Positions 8,105 through 17,710 of a DNA stretch of 64,000 nt are shown one piece after another. The DNA is from an uncultured Myxococcales bacterium (GTDB lineage: Bacteria > Myxococcota_A > UBA9042 > CAIXZC01), in contig CAITUV010000008.1 in the NCBI GenBank assembly GCA_903895725.1, forward strand, positions 62,001 to 126,000, read 5' to 3'. The notes beneath the pieces are model-generated. The model had not been told where the DNA came from. It made no database searches and saw only the letters and a list, made by a program, of their open reading frames with translations. Numbering within the stretch: the first letter of the stretch is position 1; each line of letters starts with the position of its first letter. The translations under genes were made by a program, and so were the position numbers.

Positions 8105-10276
8105 TCACTGCAGCAGGATCAGCCCGTCGTGAACGATCACGGTGGGGGATCCGGGCAGCACTCGCTTGGGGATCTGGCCCAGGGGGGCGCTCGCCTGCAC
8201 CTGCAAGACGAACCCCCCGTCCTGATGAATCGGCGTAGCGACCAGCAGATCCCAGCGAGACGCAAAGCCCGGACCGTACGGAGAGCGACCCAGGAGGTGG
8301 AAGTCGCCGCCAGTTGCCGCAACCGGCACGAGCTCGGCGCAGCCGTCCACATGGTCCAAAAGTGACTCGCCGTCCGGCGGCAGCCAGCGGGGTACTCCGT
8401 CGCTGCCGCGCACCATCAGCCCTCCCGGCCCGCCGACGTGAGGGCCGTCCAGGCTGTCATCGGGCACGGCAACCGTGCGCAGTTCGTTGCCGGCAGAGTC
8501 CAGGACCCGAATGCCCGCCTCTGCATCCAGAACATAGAGCGTCTGACCGGTCGCAGCGATCCCGGTGGGAGCCGCACCGCCCGGCAGGGGCAGGTCCGAG
8601 CGCGATGGCATCGCCGCACCAAGGTCCACGCCCCAGAGCACTCGTTCTTCGATGGCTGGAGCTGGATCCCCGAACGCTCGCTCTGCGGGCTCGGAGAGCA
8701 CATACAGATGCTGGCCGCCAGCAGCAAGGTCGAGGATGGTTCCCGGACTGTCCACCACGAGAGGCGGGGCGTCCAGGAGTTGCCTGTCATGTATCTCGAT
8801 TCGCGAATCGCCGACGATGCCCCAGTCCCCACCGGGACCTCCCGTTGCCGTGGCGATGCGCTGTCCAATCCACGCTGCCGGGGGAAAAGACTCGCCACAG
8901 TACCCCCAATGCAGGGCCGAGACCGCAGTCGTCGCGCCGTCGTCGAGGTTGACGAGCCAGTCACCGTCCTCCGCATGCACGAGCATCTCGTCTCCTCCCG
9001 GCGACAGGACTCCGTCAACGGAGCGTAGCGGTGACTGCTCCGCTGCTGCCGGGCACGCGTGAACCGGCGACTGCGCGGCCGGCCACCGCTTGTCGGGAGC
9101 GTACCAGGGTGACACCACCCACACGGTGCCTTCCTCCTCAGGCAAGAGCCGCTCCAGGCAGGGGGGCTCGTTCTCCTGTTGCACCGCGTAGACTGCGAGG
9201 TCCTCGCTCTCCAGGTCGAGGGCGCTGCAAAGGTCTGCCTCACATACCTTGGCAAACCCCCCGACCACCGGAGCATCGAAGGGCACATTCTTGGGCGTCG
9301 CCCGCGCCGCAACCATGGCCGGTCCACCCGGGTCGGCCAGTTCGTACAACTGCGCCTCGCCCTCCAATGCGAGGAGCAGCCGTCCCTTGTGTAGCGCCAG
9401 GAACCCCTCCGCCAGGCACGGAAGCTCGCCGACCACAGCAGTGGGGTCGGGGGCCAGCAAGTCGTGCACGCGGGCGACGGCCTGTTCGTCTCCATCGGTG
9501 ACCATCTGGACAACAAGCCACCTGCCGTCCGTCGCCACGTGAGGAGTCCAGGCAGGCTGTCCGTCGGCGTGAGGCACGCAGACGACCTCAAGAGGGACCC
9601 CGGGGTTGGAGAAGTCCAGCAGCGATACCCCGCGTTCCGTGGACAGAACGAGCCGGCCGTCGGAGGCACCGACCAGCCGCAAGCGCGGCTCAGGCCCCCC
9701 GATACCAGAAGGGGGCGGAGTCAACGCTGCCGCCCACCACGCTACAGGCGTCGGATTCACTGGGTCAGCGATTTCGACGACGCTGATCCCGCCCAGCGCG
9801 GCGTCCTGCACGAAGGCGGTGGTCCCGACGACAACCACAGCATGCGCCCGTCCCACTGCCACCCTGCCCAGCTCTGAGAGGGTCTCCGGCTGGCGCACCA
9901 CCAGGTTCGGATTCTCGACGGTGACGAGACCGCCCTCGCCACGGGCCACCGCACGAGGGAGGTTCTCGGGCAGCGGCATAGCGACGCCGAAACCTGAGAG
10001 AATCGGCGGGGCCTGCACCAGGACTCCGGTGCCGCAGACTTCAAAACAGAGTCCCGCCCGATCGTCGCACGAATCTCCCGTCTGCTCGCACAGCGGAGTC
10101 ACGTGGGGGCCTGCCTGTCGGTTTGCCTGGAGTCCGCCTTCATCCTTCCCGAAGGCATCACTCCCCCCATCCCCGGCTGCGCTGACTCGGTTTCCGCACG
10201 CGATCAGCAGGCCGAGCAGGACCACGAACACATATCCGGCGATTCGGGCAAGGCAACCTCCGTTTCTCCTCTCCAT
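8105..10276 (-). CDS. Large beta-propeller (LVIVD-like) lipoprotein
   Basis: The protein has 723 residues. A basic N-terminus and hydrophobic helix end in LIACG, a lipobox. The mature part repeats short motifs such as GISVVEIADPVNPTPVA, GVSLLDFSNPGVPLEV and AGIRVLD, resembling LVIVD-type propeller blades found in bacterial cell-surface proteins. No catalytic residues are evident. It is the last gene of a four-gene minus-strand operon. About 100 bp separate its 3' end from the convergent gene ending at 8001, with no obvious terminator hairpin. Confidence 0.75.
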   Translation of the reverse strand: MERRNGGCLARIAGYVFVVLLGLLIACGNRVSAAGDGGSDAFGKDEGGLQANRQAGPHVTPLCEQTGDSCDDRAGLCFEVCGTGVLVQAPPILSGFGVAMPLPENLPRAVARGEGGLVTVENPNLVVRQPETLSELGRVAVGRAHAVVVVGTTAFVQDAALGGISVVEIADPVNPTPVAWWAAALTPPPSGIGGPEPRLRLVGASDGRLVLSTERGVSLLDFSNPGVPLEVVCVPHADGQPAWTPHVATDGRWLVVQMVTDGDEQAVARVHDLLAPDPTAVVGELPCLAEGFLALHKGRLLLALEGEAQLYELADPGGPAMVAARATPKNVPFDAPVVGGFAKVCEADLCSALDLESEDLAVYAVQQENEPPCLERLLPEEEGTVWVVSPWYAPDKRWPAAQSPVHACPAAAEQSPLRSVDGVLSPGGDEMLVHAEDGDWLVNLDDGATTAVSALHWGYCGESFPPAAWIGQRIATATGGPGGDWGIVGDSRIEIHDRQLLDAPPLVVDSPGTILDLAAGGQHLYVLSEPAERAFGDPAPAIEERVLWGVDLGAAMPSRSDLPLPGGAAPTGIAATGQTLYVLDAEAGIRVLDSAGNELRTVAVPDDSLDGPHVGGPGGLMVRGSDGVPRWLPPDGESLLDHVDGCAELVPVAATGGDFHLLGRSPYGPGFASRWDLLVATPIHQDGGFVLQVQASAPLGQIPKRVLPGSPTVIVHDGLILLQ

Positions 10277-10294
10277 GGGCTCCCCCTTGTCAAC

Positions 10295-11224
10295 TCAGAA
10301 CGGGAACTCCTCTTCCCCGGGCAGCATGTCGTCGTAGAAGACGCGGTAGAACTGGCCGCCCCGGCCTACGCAAGCGCTCGGGTAGTAGGTCTCGCCGCTA
10401 AGGTTCGCCCGGAGGAAGTCCCGTACCTTGCCGGCCTCTCCTCCCTCCAGCGCCATGCTCCAGAACCCGTAGTCCTCGTTTCCGGGGAAGGCCGCAGAGT
10501 CGTCGAAGGGCCAAGCCACTGCGTTCGTCCCGTCGCAGTTCTCCGGCAGGCCCGGGCCCGTCGCCAGGTAGCCGCCGAAGAGGATGCGGTCGGTCTCCAG
10601 GATCTCCCCAGGCAGCTCTTTCAACTCCAAGAGCGCGGCATGAAGCGCCACCAACTCCTCTGGCGGTGGCTTCTCCCAGTCCTGGTCCCGGTCCTCGCAA
10701 TCGGGCCAGCCGGAGAATGACGAAAAGCAGGAAGCCGTAACGGTCACCCCTGGCACCGCCACGTAGAGGCTCTCGGTCGGACCGTCCAGGGCGGGACATC
10801 GCTGGTACTCCCCGGCGTCATCCGGGCCGACCTTCGCCGCGAGCGCCAGCAACTGTTCGAAGGTCTCCTCTGGCACCTTTGCCTGCCGCAGGACGCGGTA
10901 GCCCAGCTCCGGGATGGTTCCCTGGTCCAGCCGGACGACGCGCCGGTCGCCCAAGACGTAGAGCCTGAAGTCCCCGTAGTGCTCGACGAAGAAGATCTGC
11001 TCGGGCGACATCAGGAATCCGCCGCCTCTCCCGGCCGCGAACACCAGAGCGTCGGGCTCCAGGTCGGCCGGATCGATGGTTGCGGTGTCGGCCGCGACGG
11101 CATCATTGGGTGAGCGCTCCTCCGCCGTGCCGATGTCGCCCTTCTCCCGCGACCCGCCGCAGCCTGCGGCCAGCAGCACCATCACCGCCACGAGCCCCAT
11201 TGTGCTCAAGTTCGTTCTTCGCAT
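10295..11224 (-). CDS. Hypothetical lipoprotein
   Basis: The protein has 309 residues. The lipobox is LAAGC after a short basic N-terminus. I do not recognise a domain in the mature part; it has several tyrosine and tryptophan residues and a few cysteines (QRCPALD, SCFSSFSGWPDCED). ATG 11224 is chosen because a GGAGGGAG ribosome-binding site precedes it and the signal peptide begins there; the open frame continues further upstream without a signal sequence. It lies 19 bp from each neighbour, so it is part of the operon running from 14758 to 8105. Confidence 0.75.
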   Translation of the reverse strand: MRRTNLSTMGLVAVMVLLAAGCGGSREKGDIGTAEERSPNDAVAADTATIDPADLEPDALVFAAGRGGGFLMSPEQIFFVEHYGDFRLYVLGDRRVVRLDQGTIPELGYRVLRQAKVPEETFEQLLALAAKVGPDDAGEYQRCPALDGPTESLYVAVPGVTVTASCFSSFSGWPDCEDRDQDWEKPPPEELVALHAALLELKELPGEILETDRILFGGYLATGPGLPENCDGTNAVAWPFDDSAAFPGNEDYGFWSMALEGGEAGKVRDFLRANLSGETYYPSACVGRGGQFYRVFYDDMLPGEEEFPF

Positions 11225-11243
11225 CGCTCCCTCCTCGACAGGC

Positions 11244-13865
11244 TCATGGTACGCCGCACCAGGTGCACTCGAACAGGGTCTCGGAGGTGTGCTCACCTCC
11301 CGGCACCGTTGAGTATGGCGGTGCCGTCGAGATGTCCGTGACCGAACGGACAATCCCCGACCCCCGGGCAAACCACACGAAGTCGACGTGAACCCAATCG
11401 TCGTGCACCTCAACGACGGGATCCACTGCAAGGGCGGCGATCGCTTCCTCGTCGAAGCCGTTGTCTTCGCCCGGGGCGAAGTGCTTCATCTGGCCCTCCA
11501 TCCAGGCGACGAGCCCCTCGTGCGAGGGCAGGATGATCATGCCGCTGCAGCCGTGCCAGTCGCAGTAGAACTCCTGCCCCATCAATCGCAGAACCTGGAG
11601 TTGGAACCAGCCCTCCCGACTCCCGTCCACGAGCACGTGCTTCAGGAAACTCTCCGTCACGCAGGGATGCTCCGGGTCAGACTGGCAGAGCGGCGAGTCG
11701 GTCTTGCGGGCCACGAGCGTCGTCTCGCCACCCATGTCCCAGGCATAGAGGTAAGTGAAGTCCAGCGTCCACCCCTCCTCCGTGTGGAGTCGGTCGAGGA
11801 CCGTAAAGAACTCGTTTGGGTCGAACTCTTCGCCCGTCTTGTGCGGTGGGGGCTTCTCCTGAGCGAGGTTGTCCGGCAACTCCAGGTTCTCGTACAGCGC
11901 CCGGAACGCGTCCACGATACCCTGGCAGTAGGCGGCGAATTCCGGGTCGCCGGCCACGGTCTCTGCCGCGGCAGCGTCCTCCGTCCCCGTTCCATCCACG
12001 CTGTCCGCGGTGGCAGCGTCCTCCGTCCCCGTTGCATCTGCGACGGCATCCGTCCCGCCCGTTCCGTCTGCGACGTCGTTGCCCGCGTCGCACGCGATCA
12101 GGCCAAGCGCCAGCAGCACTACTGCGACCAGGCGCCGCTGCCGCACCAATGCGAACGCGAGCGATAGAGCGGCCAGCAGCGCGAGCGGACCCGATGCAGG
12201 TCCGTGAGTCGTCGCCGAGCACCCCGAACCTCCCCCGCCGTTGCCGTCAGGGGTTGCGGGTGCCGCGACGTCCTGGTCGGCCGCCGCCGGGGCATCCTCC
12301 TGCGCCACGCAGTCGCTGTGCCAGCTGGACCCGTCGTCAAGCGTGATCTGGGCCTCTCCGCATAGCAGCACCGGCTCCGAACGCGTGCCGGCCAGGTTGA
12401 TCGCCTGGACCTCCCTGCAGGTCTCTGTGGAGCGCCGGCCACACTCGACCTCGAGCCAGGGGGCGAGCGTCATGCATTGGGCGCCGCAGTCCGGCGTGCT
12501 CAGATAGTCGTCGGAGACCTTGTCCGCCTTTGTCCCCAGCACCGCGTAGAGTGCCGTCCCGGGGTCCGCTGCCAGATCGAATCTTTCGCAGAGGGACTGC
12601 CCCTGGTCGAAGCAGTCCTGGCTGAGAATCTGGTACTTGCAAAGCTCGGCAGGCAGCTCTGGTTGCTCCTCGTTGCCTTCGGACGGAATCCCCGTGATCC
12701 CGAGCAGCGTGGGCACGGCCGGTGCCGGGGCGGTGCCTGTGCCGAAAGTGAACGAGTACGGTCCGTAGTCGGTGCAAGGCTCGGGAACCTCGTCGAAGCA
12801 GATCCGCACGGTGAACTCGCATGCGGCTCCCGGGGCCGGATCCGGCGGCGGGAAGCTGTACCACGAGAGACTCTCGCGCTGCGCCTCGAGCGCCACACCG
12901 CCCACGGTCACCTCGACCTGCGAGCCTATCCCCGCATTGACCCAAATTCGCGCGTCCACCGGTACGTCGGTCGCACCGTCGGCCGGCAGCACGAAGAGGT
13001 GCTGCGGTGGCTCCCACAGGCAGCTAGCCCGCGCCGCCGGTGCCATGCAGAGCGCCGCACCGCCGATCAGCAGCCCCGCGCGCGCTGCCGCAGGGCGGCG
13101 TCTCACGGCCGGCAGGAGCGCGAGGAGCGCCAGCACGAACAGGCCCCAGGTTGTGCTCTCCGTTGCCGCTCCCACGCCACAGCCGCCACTGGATGAGCCA
13201 GGCGTTGTGGAGGTCGGATCAGCCTCGGCGAGACCCGACTCCGAGGTCACGTCGGCAGTGGCACCGCCCCCTCCGCCACTGCAGCCGGCGACGGGATGGC
13301 CCCAGCCCTTGGGGGCGCAGACTCTGTCGAGGCAGCAGCCGCTGTTTTCAGCCAGACCGTTCTCGGGATTGTCGCACGTACCCGGGCGCCACCACGAGTG
13401 GTCGATGCACTCCCAGCCCCAGTCGCAGTCTTGGGACGTGTCGCAGAAGACCAGAAGCCCGGTCACACGGCACTTCCCCTTGTCACAAACCAACCCAGGT
13501 TCAGTGCAATCGGAATCCAACTGGCACTCCACCTTGGGCCTGTAGCAGAGCCTGATTCCGGTCTCCACCGGCCCCGAGTTCGGGCCGTCGCACTTGTGGC
13601 AGTAGCAGGGCATCTCCTCCCATCCCGGGCCGTTGTCCCAGTCGGGGCAGTGGCAGTTGTCCGAGCCCCACTCATAGAGACTCGGCCCGCACTCCTCCAC
13701 GTAGTCGCCGCACAGGTCGTACTGCGGGCAGTCTGCGTCGGTGGCACACTTCGCTCGCCCCAAGAAGGACGGGGCCTCGGCCAACGCCGCTCCGCAAAAG
13801 AACGCGGGGCAGGCAGCCGCCAGTCCCATCAAGCAGCTCACGACCAGGCGGTTCAGTCCTCGCAT
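11244..13865 (-). CDS. Polyprotein-like ORF: three secreted-protein units fused in frame
   Basis: The frame encodes 873 residues with no stop. Unit 1 (1-253) has a signal peptide, a Cys-rich body and a MYXO-CTERM-like tail (GGCGVG, membrane helix, Arg-Arg-Arg). Unit 2 (about 254-573) begins with a second signal-peptide-like segment (RRRPAAARAGLLIGGAA, then Cys-rich beta domain) and ends with a second sorting-like tail (GSGCS, helix, RQRR). Unit 3 (about 574-873) begins with a lipoprotein signal (RQRRLVAVVLLALGLIAC). At each junction the Arg cluster ending one tail is also the basic start of the next signal. In-frame GTG codons sit exactly there (13106 and 12146) but have no Shine-Dalgarno sequence. 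Either a polyprotein or three genes that lost their stop codons; function unknown. Confidence 0.75.
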   Translation of the reverse strand: MRGLNRLVVSCLMGLAAACPAFFCGAALAEAPSFLGRAKCATDADCPQYDLCGDYVEECGPSLYEWGSDNCHCPDWDNGPGWEEMPCYCHKCDGPNSGPVETGIRLCYRPKVECQLDSDCTEPGLVCDKGKCRVTGLLVFCDTSQDCDWGWECIDHSWWRPGTCDNPENGLAENSGCCLDRVCAPKGWGHPVAGCSGGGGGATADVTSESGLAEADPTSTTPGSSSGGCGVGAATESTTWGLFVLALLALLPAVRRRPAAARAGLLIGGAALCMAPAARASCLWEPPQHLFVLPADGATDVPVDARIWVNAGIGSQVEVTVGGVALEAQRESLSWYSFPPPDPAPGAACEFTVRICFDEVPEPCTDYGPYSFTFGTGTAPAPAVPTLLGITGIPSEGNEEQPELPAELCKYQILSQDCFDQGQSLCERFDLAADPGTALYAVLGTKADKVSDDYLSTPDCGAQCMTLAPWLEVECGRRSTETCREVQAINLAGTRSEPVLLCGEAQITLDDGSSWHSDCVAQEDAPAAADQDVAAPATPDGNGGGGSGCSATTHGPASGPLALLAALSLAFALVRQRRLVAVVLLALGLIACDAGNDVADGTGGTDAVADATGTEDAATADSVDGTGTEDAAAAETVAGDPEFAAYCQGIVDAFRALYENLELPDNLAQEKPPPHKTGEEFDPNEFFTVLDRLHTEEGWTLDFTYLYAWDMGGETTLVARKTDSPLCQSDPEHPCVTESFLKHVLVDGSREGWFQLQVLRLMGQEFYCDWHGCSGMIILPSHEGLVAWMEGQMKHFAPGEDNGFDEEAIAALAVDPVVEVHDDWVHVDFVWFARGSGIVRSVTDISTAPPYSTVPGGEHTSETLFECTWCGVP

Positions 13866-13885
13866 CGCTTCTTCCTCCGCTGCTC

Positions 13886-14758
13886 TCATGGTTCGCCCAG
13901 GACAAACTGGCACTGCCCCTCAATGCACTTCGCCTCGCCGGGCGGGCACCCGGGCGTGGCCATGCATGGGGGAACACCGGCTGCGCAGAACGTCTCTGCG
14001 AGCGAGACAATGCCCGCCTCGAATGCGTCTGAGGACTCCGCACTGACGGCCATCGGGCACTCGACCAGGTGCACGCCCACCTCAGGACACTCCAACTCGG
14101 GAGTCACCAGTATGCAGTCCCCGTCGCCGGTGCAGGCGGTGAGCACTTCGAGTTGTCCCGTGACGGCCAAAGCGAAGTCGGAGGCCGTCTCCTCACACCC
14201 CAGTTGTGCTTCCACGCCGTCACGGCAGATAGGCGCGGACCATTCGATCACTGGGCACATGGGATCGCCGGGGACGCTCAGTGGGGCCTGTGCGCACTCG
14301 GGCCCGTCGTCCTCGTTGTTGCGCTCCACGCCTTGCCCGCAGGGAACCTCGCTGCTCGAATCGGCCGAGAAATCGGCGCAGTACGAGCAGCTCACCCAGC
14401 CACAAGGGATGCAGTTCCCACCGTACATGCAGCAGACCGACATGTCCGGGGCGCAGGCCTTGACGATAGCAGTGCTCTGTCCTTCGGCACAGTAGAACTC
14501 AGGCGGGTCCCAGCAAGTGTCCCCCGGCTGTCGCTCGTCACCGGGATAGTGGATGTTCTGGCATCCACCATTCCGACGCGCCCGCACTTCCTCCTGAACA
14601 TCACTGGCAGTGTCGTCGTCCGCGGCCCTCACTTCTTGGCCGTCACCAGGGCCTTTGTCCGACGACTTCTCGTCACACGCTCCCAGCGCACTAGGCAACG
14701 CCGCCAACAGGACGATTCCGAGAACGCGAACCGCCATTGCACAAAGGGCCTGTTTCAT
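13886..14758 (-). CDS. Hypothetical Cys-rich lipoprotein
   Basis: The protein has 290 residues. The signal peptide ends at LGAC, a lipobox, followed by an acidic linker. The mature part has more than a dozen cysteines (for example GGNCIPCGWVSCSYC and CPPGEAKC) but not the CGxDGCGG module. Nothing enzymatic is seen. It is the first gene of the minus-strand operon; 20 bp separate its stop from the start of the three-unit ORF. The upstream region is shared with the divergent gene at 15123. Confidence 0.75.
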   Translation of the reverse strand: MKQALCAMAVRVLGIVLLAALPSALGACDEKSSDKGPGDGQEVRAADDDTASDVQEEVRARRNGGCQNIHYPGDERQPGDTCWDPPEFYCAEGQSTAIVKACAPDMSVCCMYGGNCIPCGWVSCSYCADFSADSSSEVPCGQGVERNNEDDGPECAQAPLSVPGDPMCPVIEWSAPICRDGVEAQLGCEETASDFALAVTGQLEVLTACTGDGDCILVTPELECPEVGVHLVECPMAVSAESSDAFEAGIVSLAETFCAAGVPPCMATPGCPPGEAKCIEGQCQFVLGEP

Positions 14759-15122
14759 CGAAGCCTCCTTCCGGCGCGCACCTTCCCCTTGTCTACTACA
14801 GCAAGAATCGGGCCAGGAGGAAAGCCAGACAACTCGAACCGTGACCGCAGCGGGTCGCGTCGACGGAGCACGAGGTCCTTTCGGCCTCTCCCGAGGTCAT
14901 GTTGTCCTCCAACTTCTCTGTAGTGTCTACCTATGCCATGTAAATATCCTGCTCACCGGAGTGGGAGGTGTTGCCTTTCTCTCCGCGACGCGTCCTCTCC
15001 GCAACAGCCGTGGTCGGAATCCTCCGTGCCGACAAGCGGCCCTTGCCCGATACGGCCCGGAGCGGCCATTGACAACCCCGCACCATCATTGCAGAATCTG
15101 TGGGGGGAAAAGGGAGACGGCC
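14759..15122. other. Divergent intergenic region (364 bp)
   Basis: The region separates two divergent lipoprotein genes and should carry promoters for both. A good sigma70-like promoter is visible only for the plus-strand gene (15069-15097). For the minus-strand gene I see a GGAGG-like ribosome-binding site at about 14760-14768 but no clear promoter. No RNA gene or repeat was recognised. Confidence 0.6.
15069..15097 (+). promoter_or_regulatory. Sigma70-like promoter of the gene at 15123
   Basis: A perfect -35 box TTGACA at 15069-15074 is followed after 17 bp by CAGAAT at 15092-15097 (four of six matches to TATAAT). The start codon lies about 25 bp downstream with a GGGAGA ribosome-binding site between. 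Confidence 0.55.
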
Positions 15123-16877
15123 ATGAAAACAGCGAAGAACGAGTTGCTCGTCGGGCTGGCCTTGCTGGCGCTGGCGGCCTGTGGTGAATCAGCGTCACGC
15201 CAAGCAGTCCAGGCCACCGTCGAGATGGGTGCGGAAGGGGGGAACGTTTCCCTCGGTGCGATCTCCGTCGAGGTGCCCACGGGCACCTTCGGGACAGAGA
15301 CGACCCTCACCATCCGGTTCGCCGCGGAGCATCCCGAGGGGAACATCGGGCCCGCTTACGAGGTCGATGCCGGCGGGGCCGACCTGCTCGTACCGGCGAC
15401 CATCTCCTACAAGGTGGCCTCCGCCGACCTGCCCGAAGGCACAGCCCTGGCCGACGTGCGTCTCGCATTCGTGGCGGACGGCGCCTGGCAGCCGTTGTCG
15501 GCCTGCGATGTCGATGCCGCAACAGGCGTGGTGCGTTGCGAGACCACCCATTTCAGCATCTGGGGTGCGGTGCCGCCGCTGCCGCCGATTCCATGCTCCA
15601 CCGCGGCTGACTGCCCCGAGATGGAGTGCATGGTAGCGAGTTGCGACGGCGGCGGCTGTGCGTATGCGGCGGCCCCGGCCTGTCCGTGCACTCCCGACTG
15701 TGCCGGCAAGGAATGCGGCGACGACGGCTGCGGGGGCTCCTGCGGCGAATGCGACGACGGCTGTGGTCAAGCTGTATGCGAACTCGGCGAATGCCTCAGT
15801 CTCTGCCTCTGCAACTGCGAAGACAAGGAATGCGGCGAGGACGGCTGCGGCGGGACATGCGGCGAGTGCGCCAAGGGGTACGACTGCAGTGACGGGGTAT
15901 GCACCTGCACTCCCTCGTGTGGAGGCAAGGAGTGCGGCGACGACGGCTGCGGTGCTGTGTGCGGCGAGTGCGCCCAGTACTACGCCTGCCAGGCCGGGCT
16001 CTGCGAGCCGGAGCCGGGGGGGCCGTTCTGGCCATGCGAACAGAACTCCGATTGCAGCAGCGGTTGGTGCATCGAGACCGACGAAGGGAACATGTGCACC
16101 GTCCTGTGTATCGAGGAGTGCCCGAACGGGTGGACCTGTCAGGCCGTCTCGGGCGGGGGGCCGGACCTGGTCTACCTGTGCCTGCCGCCGTTCTGCGAGC
16201 CAACCTGTGCCGGGAAGCAGTGCGGCAGCGACGGCTGCGGTGGAAGCTGCGGCGAGTGCGCAGTGGGGCTCTCGTGCAACGCCGGGGTCTGCGTGGCCGG
16301 TCAGAGCTGCAACGTCTGGGACTACGTCACGCCGGAGGAACTGGATGCGGTCGGCCAGTGCAGCATGGCCCTGTGGGAGGGCATCTGGTCTGAGCCGGTC
16401 TTCCCGGCGCTGTTAGGAGAGGGGCACTTGTTCAAGGAGGATCTGGAGATCGACGGAGAGTTCTTCCTCGTGGAAACCACAGTGGACCAGACTGCGATCA
16501 CGCTCACAGTTCCATGCGTAGCGACCGGTCTCAAGATCGTGGTGTGGTCGGACGACGGACTCAGCAGCCTCGATGCCGGAGATCCTCATCCGTTGGCCGA
16601 CCCGGCGTGTCTGTCGAACGGGAGTTGCGACTGCGAGATCTGCGTATTCGCTCAGGCATCTCTTGAGGGAAAGCCCATGTTGAACGCGATTGCGGGCACC
16701 GTCATGCTGGGTTGCGGTCCCAAGAGCTGCGACTGCGGCATCATGTCATACAGCCTGCGCCTCGCCGACCTAACCTTCGCCGACATCGCGGGAGAGAAGC
16801 AGTTTGTCAATGTTCACTCGGACGGCCCGGACTGGCTGCCGAAGGACGAGTGGATCGAGGCCGTATCCTCGAAGTAG
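15123..16877 (+). CDS. Cysteine-rich lipoprotein with ZU5-like N-terminal domain and four CGxDGCGG modules
   Basis: The protein has 584 residues. The lipobox is LAAC. Residues about 25-155 resemble a ZU5-like beta domain (GGNVSLGAISVEVPTGTF, then HFSIWGAV), often seen at the start of myxobacterial surface proteins. Four modules of the CxGKxCGxDGCGGxCGEC type follow (residues about 180-390), with a spacer between the third and fourth. The C-terminal 180 residues are a separate domain I do not recognise. ATG 15123 follows GGGAGACGGCC; earlier in-frame codons lack a signal peptide. Likely exported and disulfide-stabilised. Confidence 0.82.
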   Translation: MKTAKNELLVGLALLALAACGESASRQAVQATVEMGAEGGNVSLGAISVEVPTGTFGTETTLTIRFAAEHPEGNIGPAYEVDAGGADLLVPATISYKVASADLPEGTALADVRLAFVADGAWQPLSACDVDAATGVVRCETTHFSIWGAVPPLPPIPCSTAADCPEMECMVASCDGGGCAYAAAPACPCTPDCAGKECGDDGCGGSCGECDDGCGQAVCELGECLSLCLCNCEDKECGEDGCGGTCGECAKGYDCSDGVCTCTPSCGGKECGDDGCGAVCGECAQYYACQAGLCEPEPGGPFWPCEQNSDCSSGWCIETDEGNMCTVLCIEECPNGWTCQAVSGGGPDLVYLCLPPFCEPTCAGKQCGSDGCGGSCGECAVGLSCNAGVCVAGQSCNVWDYVTPEELDAVGQCSMALWEGIWSEPVFPALLGEGHLFKEDLEIDGEFFLVETTVDQTAITLTVPCVATGLKIVVWSDDGLSSLDAGDPHPLADPACLSNGSCDCEICVFAQASLEGKPMLNAIAGTVMLGCGPKSCDCGIMSYSLRLADLTFADIAGEKQFVNVHSDGPDWLPKDEWIEAVSSK

Positions 16878-17068
16878 TCGACGGGCCCATCGAGAATCAC
16901 GCTGTCGAGCTGAGGAATCGAATCCAAGACGAGACGCAGTGGAGGCCGCCGACGCGGCACTGGCGCGTAATCCGACGGCGAGGCCAAGCAGTCGTAGCAT
17001 GGCTCCAGGGGGGAAGGCTACGCCCCAGGGGCCGGCAGGCATCTGGTTGATGATCCGGCCGCCCCCCG

Positions 17069-17614
17069 TTGCGGCACGTCCTCTCCGCTCGTGCTCGACA
17101 AGGAAGTGCGGGAGGCCGGGACGCTGAGACACGGGCTGCCGCAATCGGACTGTCCGAGACGGATCACAGGGAGTTCGTCTGCAAGAAGTGCGGCAGCGCC
17201 GCGGCGATCTGCACCAAGTGCGACAACGGGCAGGTGTATTGCTCCGACGCATGCAGCGGAGCCGCTCGACGCGAATCCTTGCGTCGGGCGGGCAAGAAGT
17301 ACCAGAAGACCTACCGCGGGCGGATGAAACACGCCGCTCGGCAGGCGACGTACCGCCAGCGGCAACTTCAGAAAGTGACGCATCAGTCTTCCGAAGCGCC
17401 AAGCACCGATGGCACGATGGAGCGAACCGAGCGCCTGGACCGCGTGTGGCGGGCGCTGGAGGAGTTGAAGTATTGCTGTGTATGCGGCTGTCCACTCGAA
17501 GGACCGGGGCGGCGCCATTTCCGGCGCACACCCTGTCCCGGCCAGACCTCGGCTTGGCGGCCGGAGGGTCCGGGGCCGCCGCCGAAAGGAGGCGGTCGAG
17601 CGCAGGATTCCTGA
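17069..17614 (+). CDS. Small zinc-finger-like Cys-rich protein of a recombination cassette
   Basis: The frame gives up to 181 residues. It contains CKKCGSAAAICTKCDNG followed by VYCSDAC, a likely zinc-binding cluster, then a strongly basic stretch rich in Arg/Lys/Gln (KYQKTYRGRMKHAARQ), and CCVCGC near the end. I recall this type of small protein beside recombinase/ParB cassettes, but no function is known to me. The start is uncertain: TTG at 17069 is the only listed start, and the conserved-looking part begins at about residue 27 (LSETDHREFVC). It ends about 100 bp before the recombinase gene on the same strand. Confidence 0.55.
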   Translation: MRHVLSARARQGSAGGRDAETRAAAIGLSETDHREFVCKKCGSAAAICTKCDNGQVYCSDACSGAARRESLRRAGKKYQKTYRGRMKHAARQATYRQRQLQKVTHQSSEAPSTDGTMERTERLDRVWRALEELKYCCVCGCPLEGPGRRHFRRTPCPGQTSAWRPEGPGPPPKGGGRAQDS

Positions 17615-17710
17615 CGCCGCGAGCCGGCTGCGAGGGGCCCCAGGAAGGTTCTTGCGAGGCCGGGCGAGGTGGACGTCGCGACAAGACATGGATGGAGGCA
17701 CCGAAAGGGC

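Noticed and set aside
13104..13106. Separate gene starting at GTG 13106
   Set aside because: The position is ideal for a signal peptide, but no Shine-Dalgarno and no upstream stop exists, so it is kept within one ORF.
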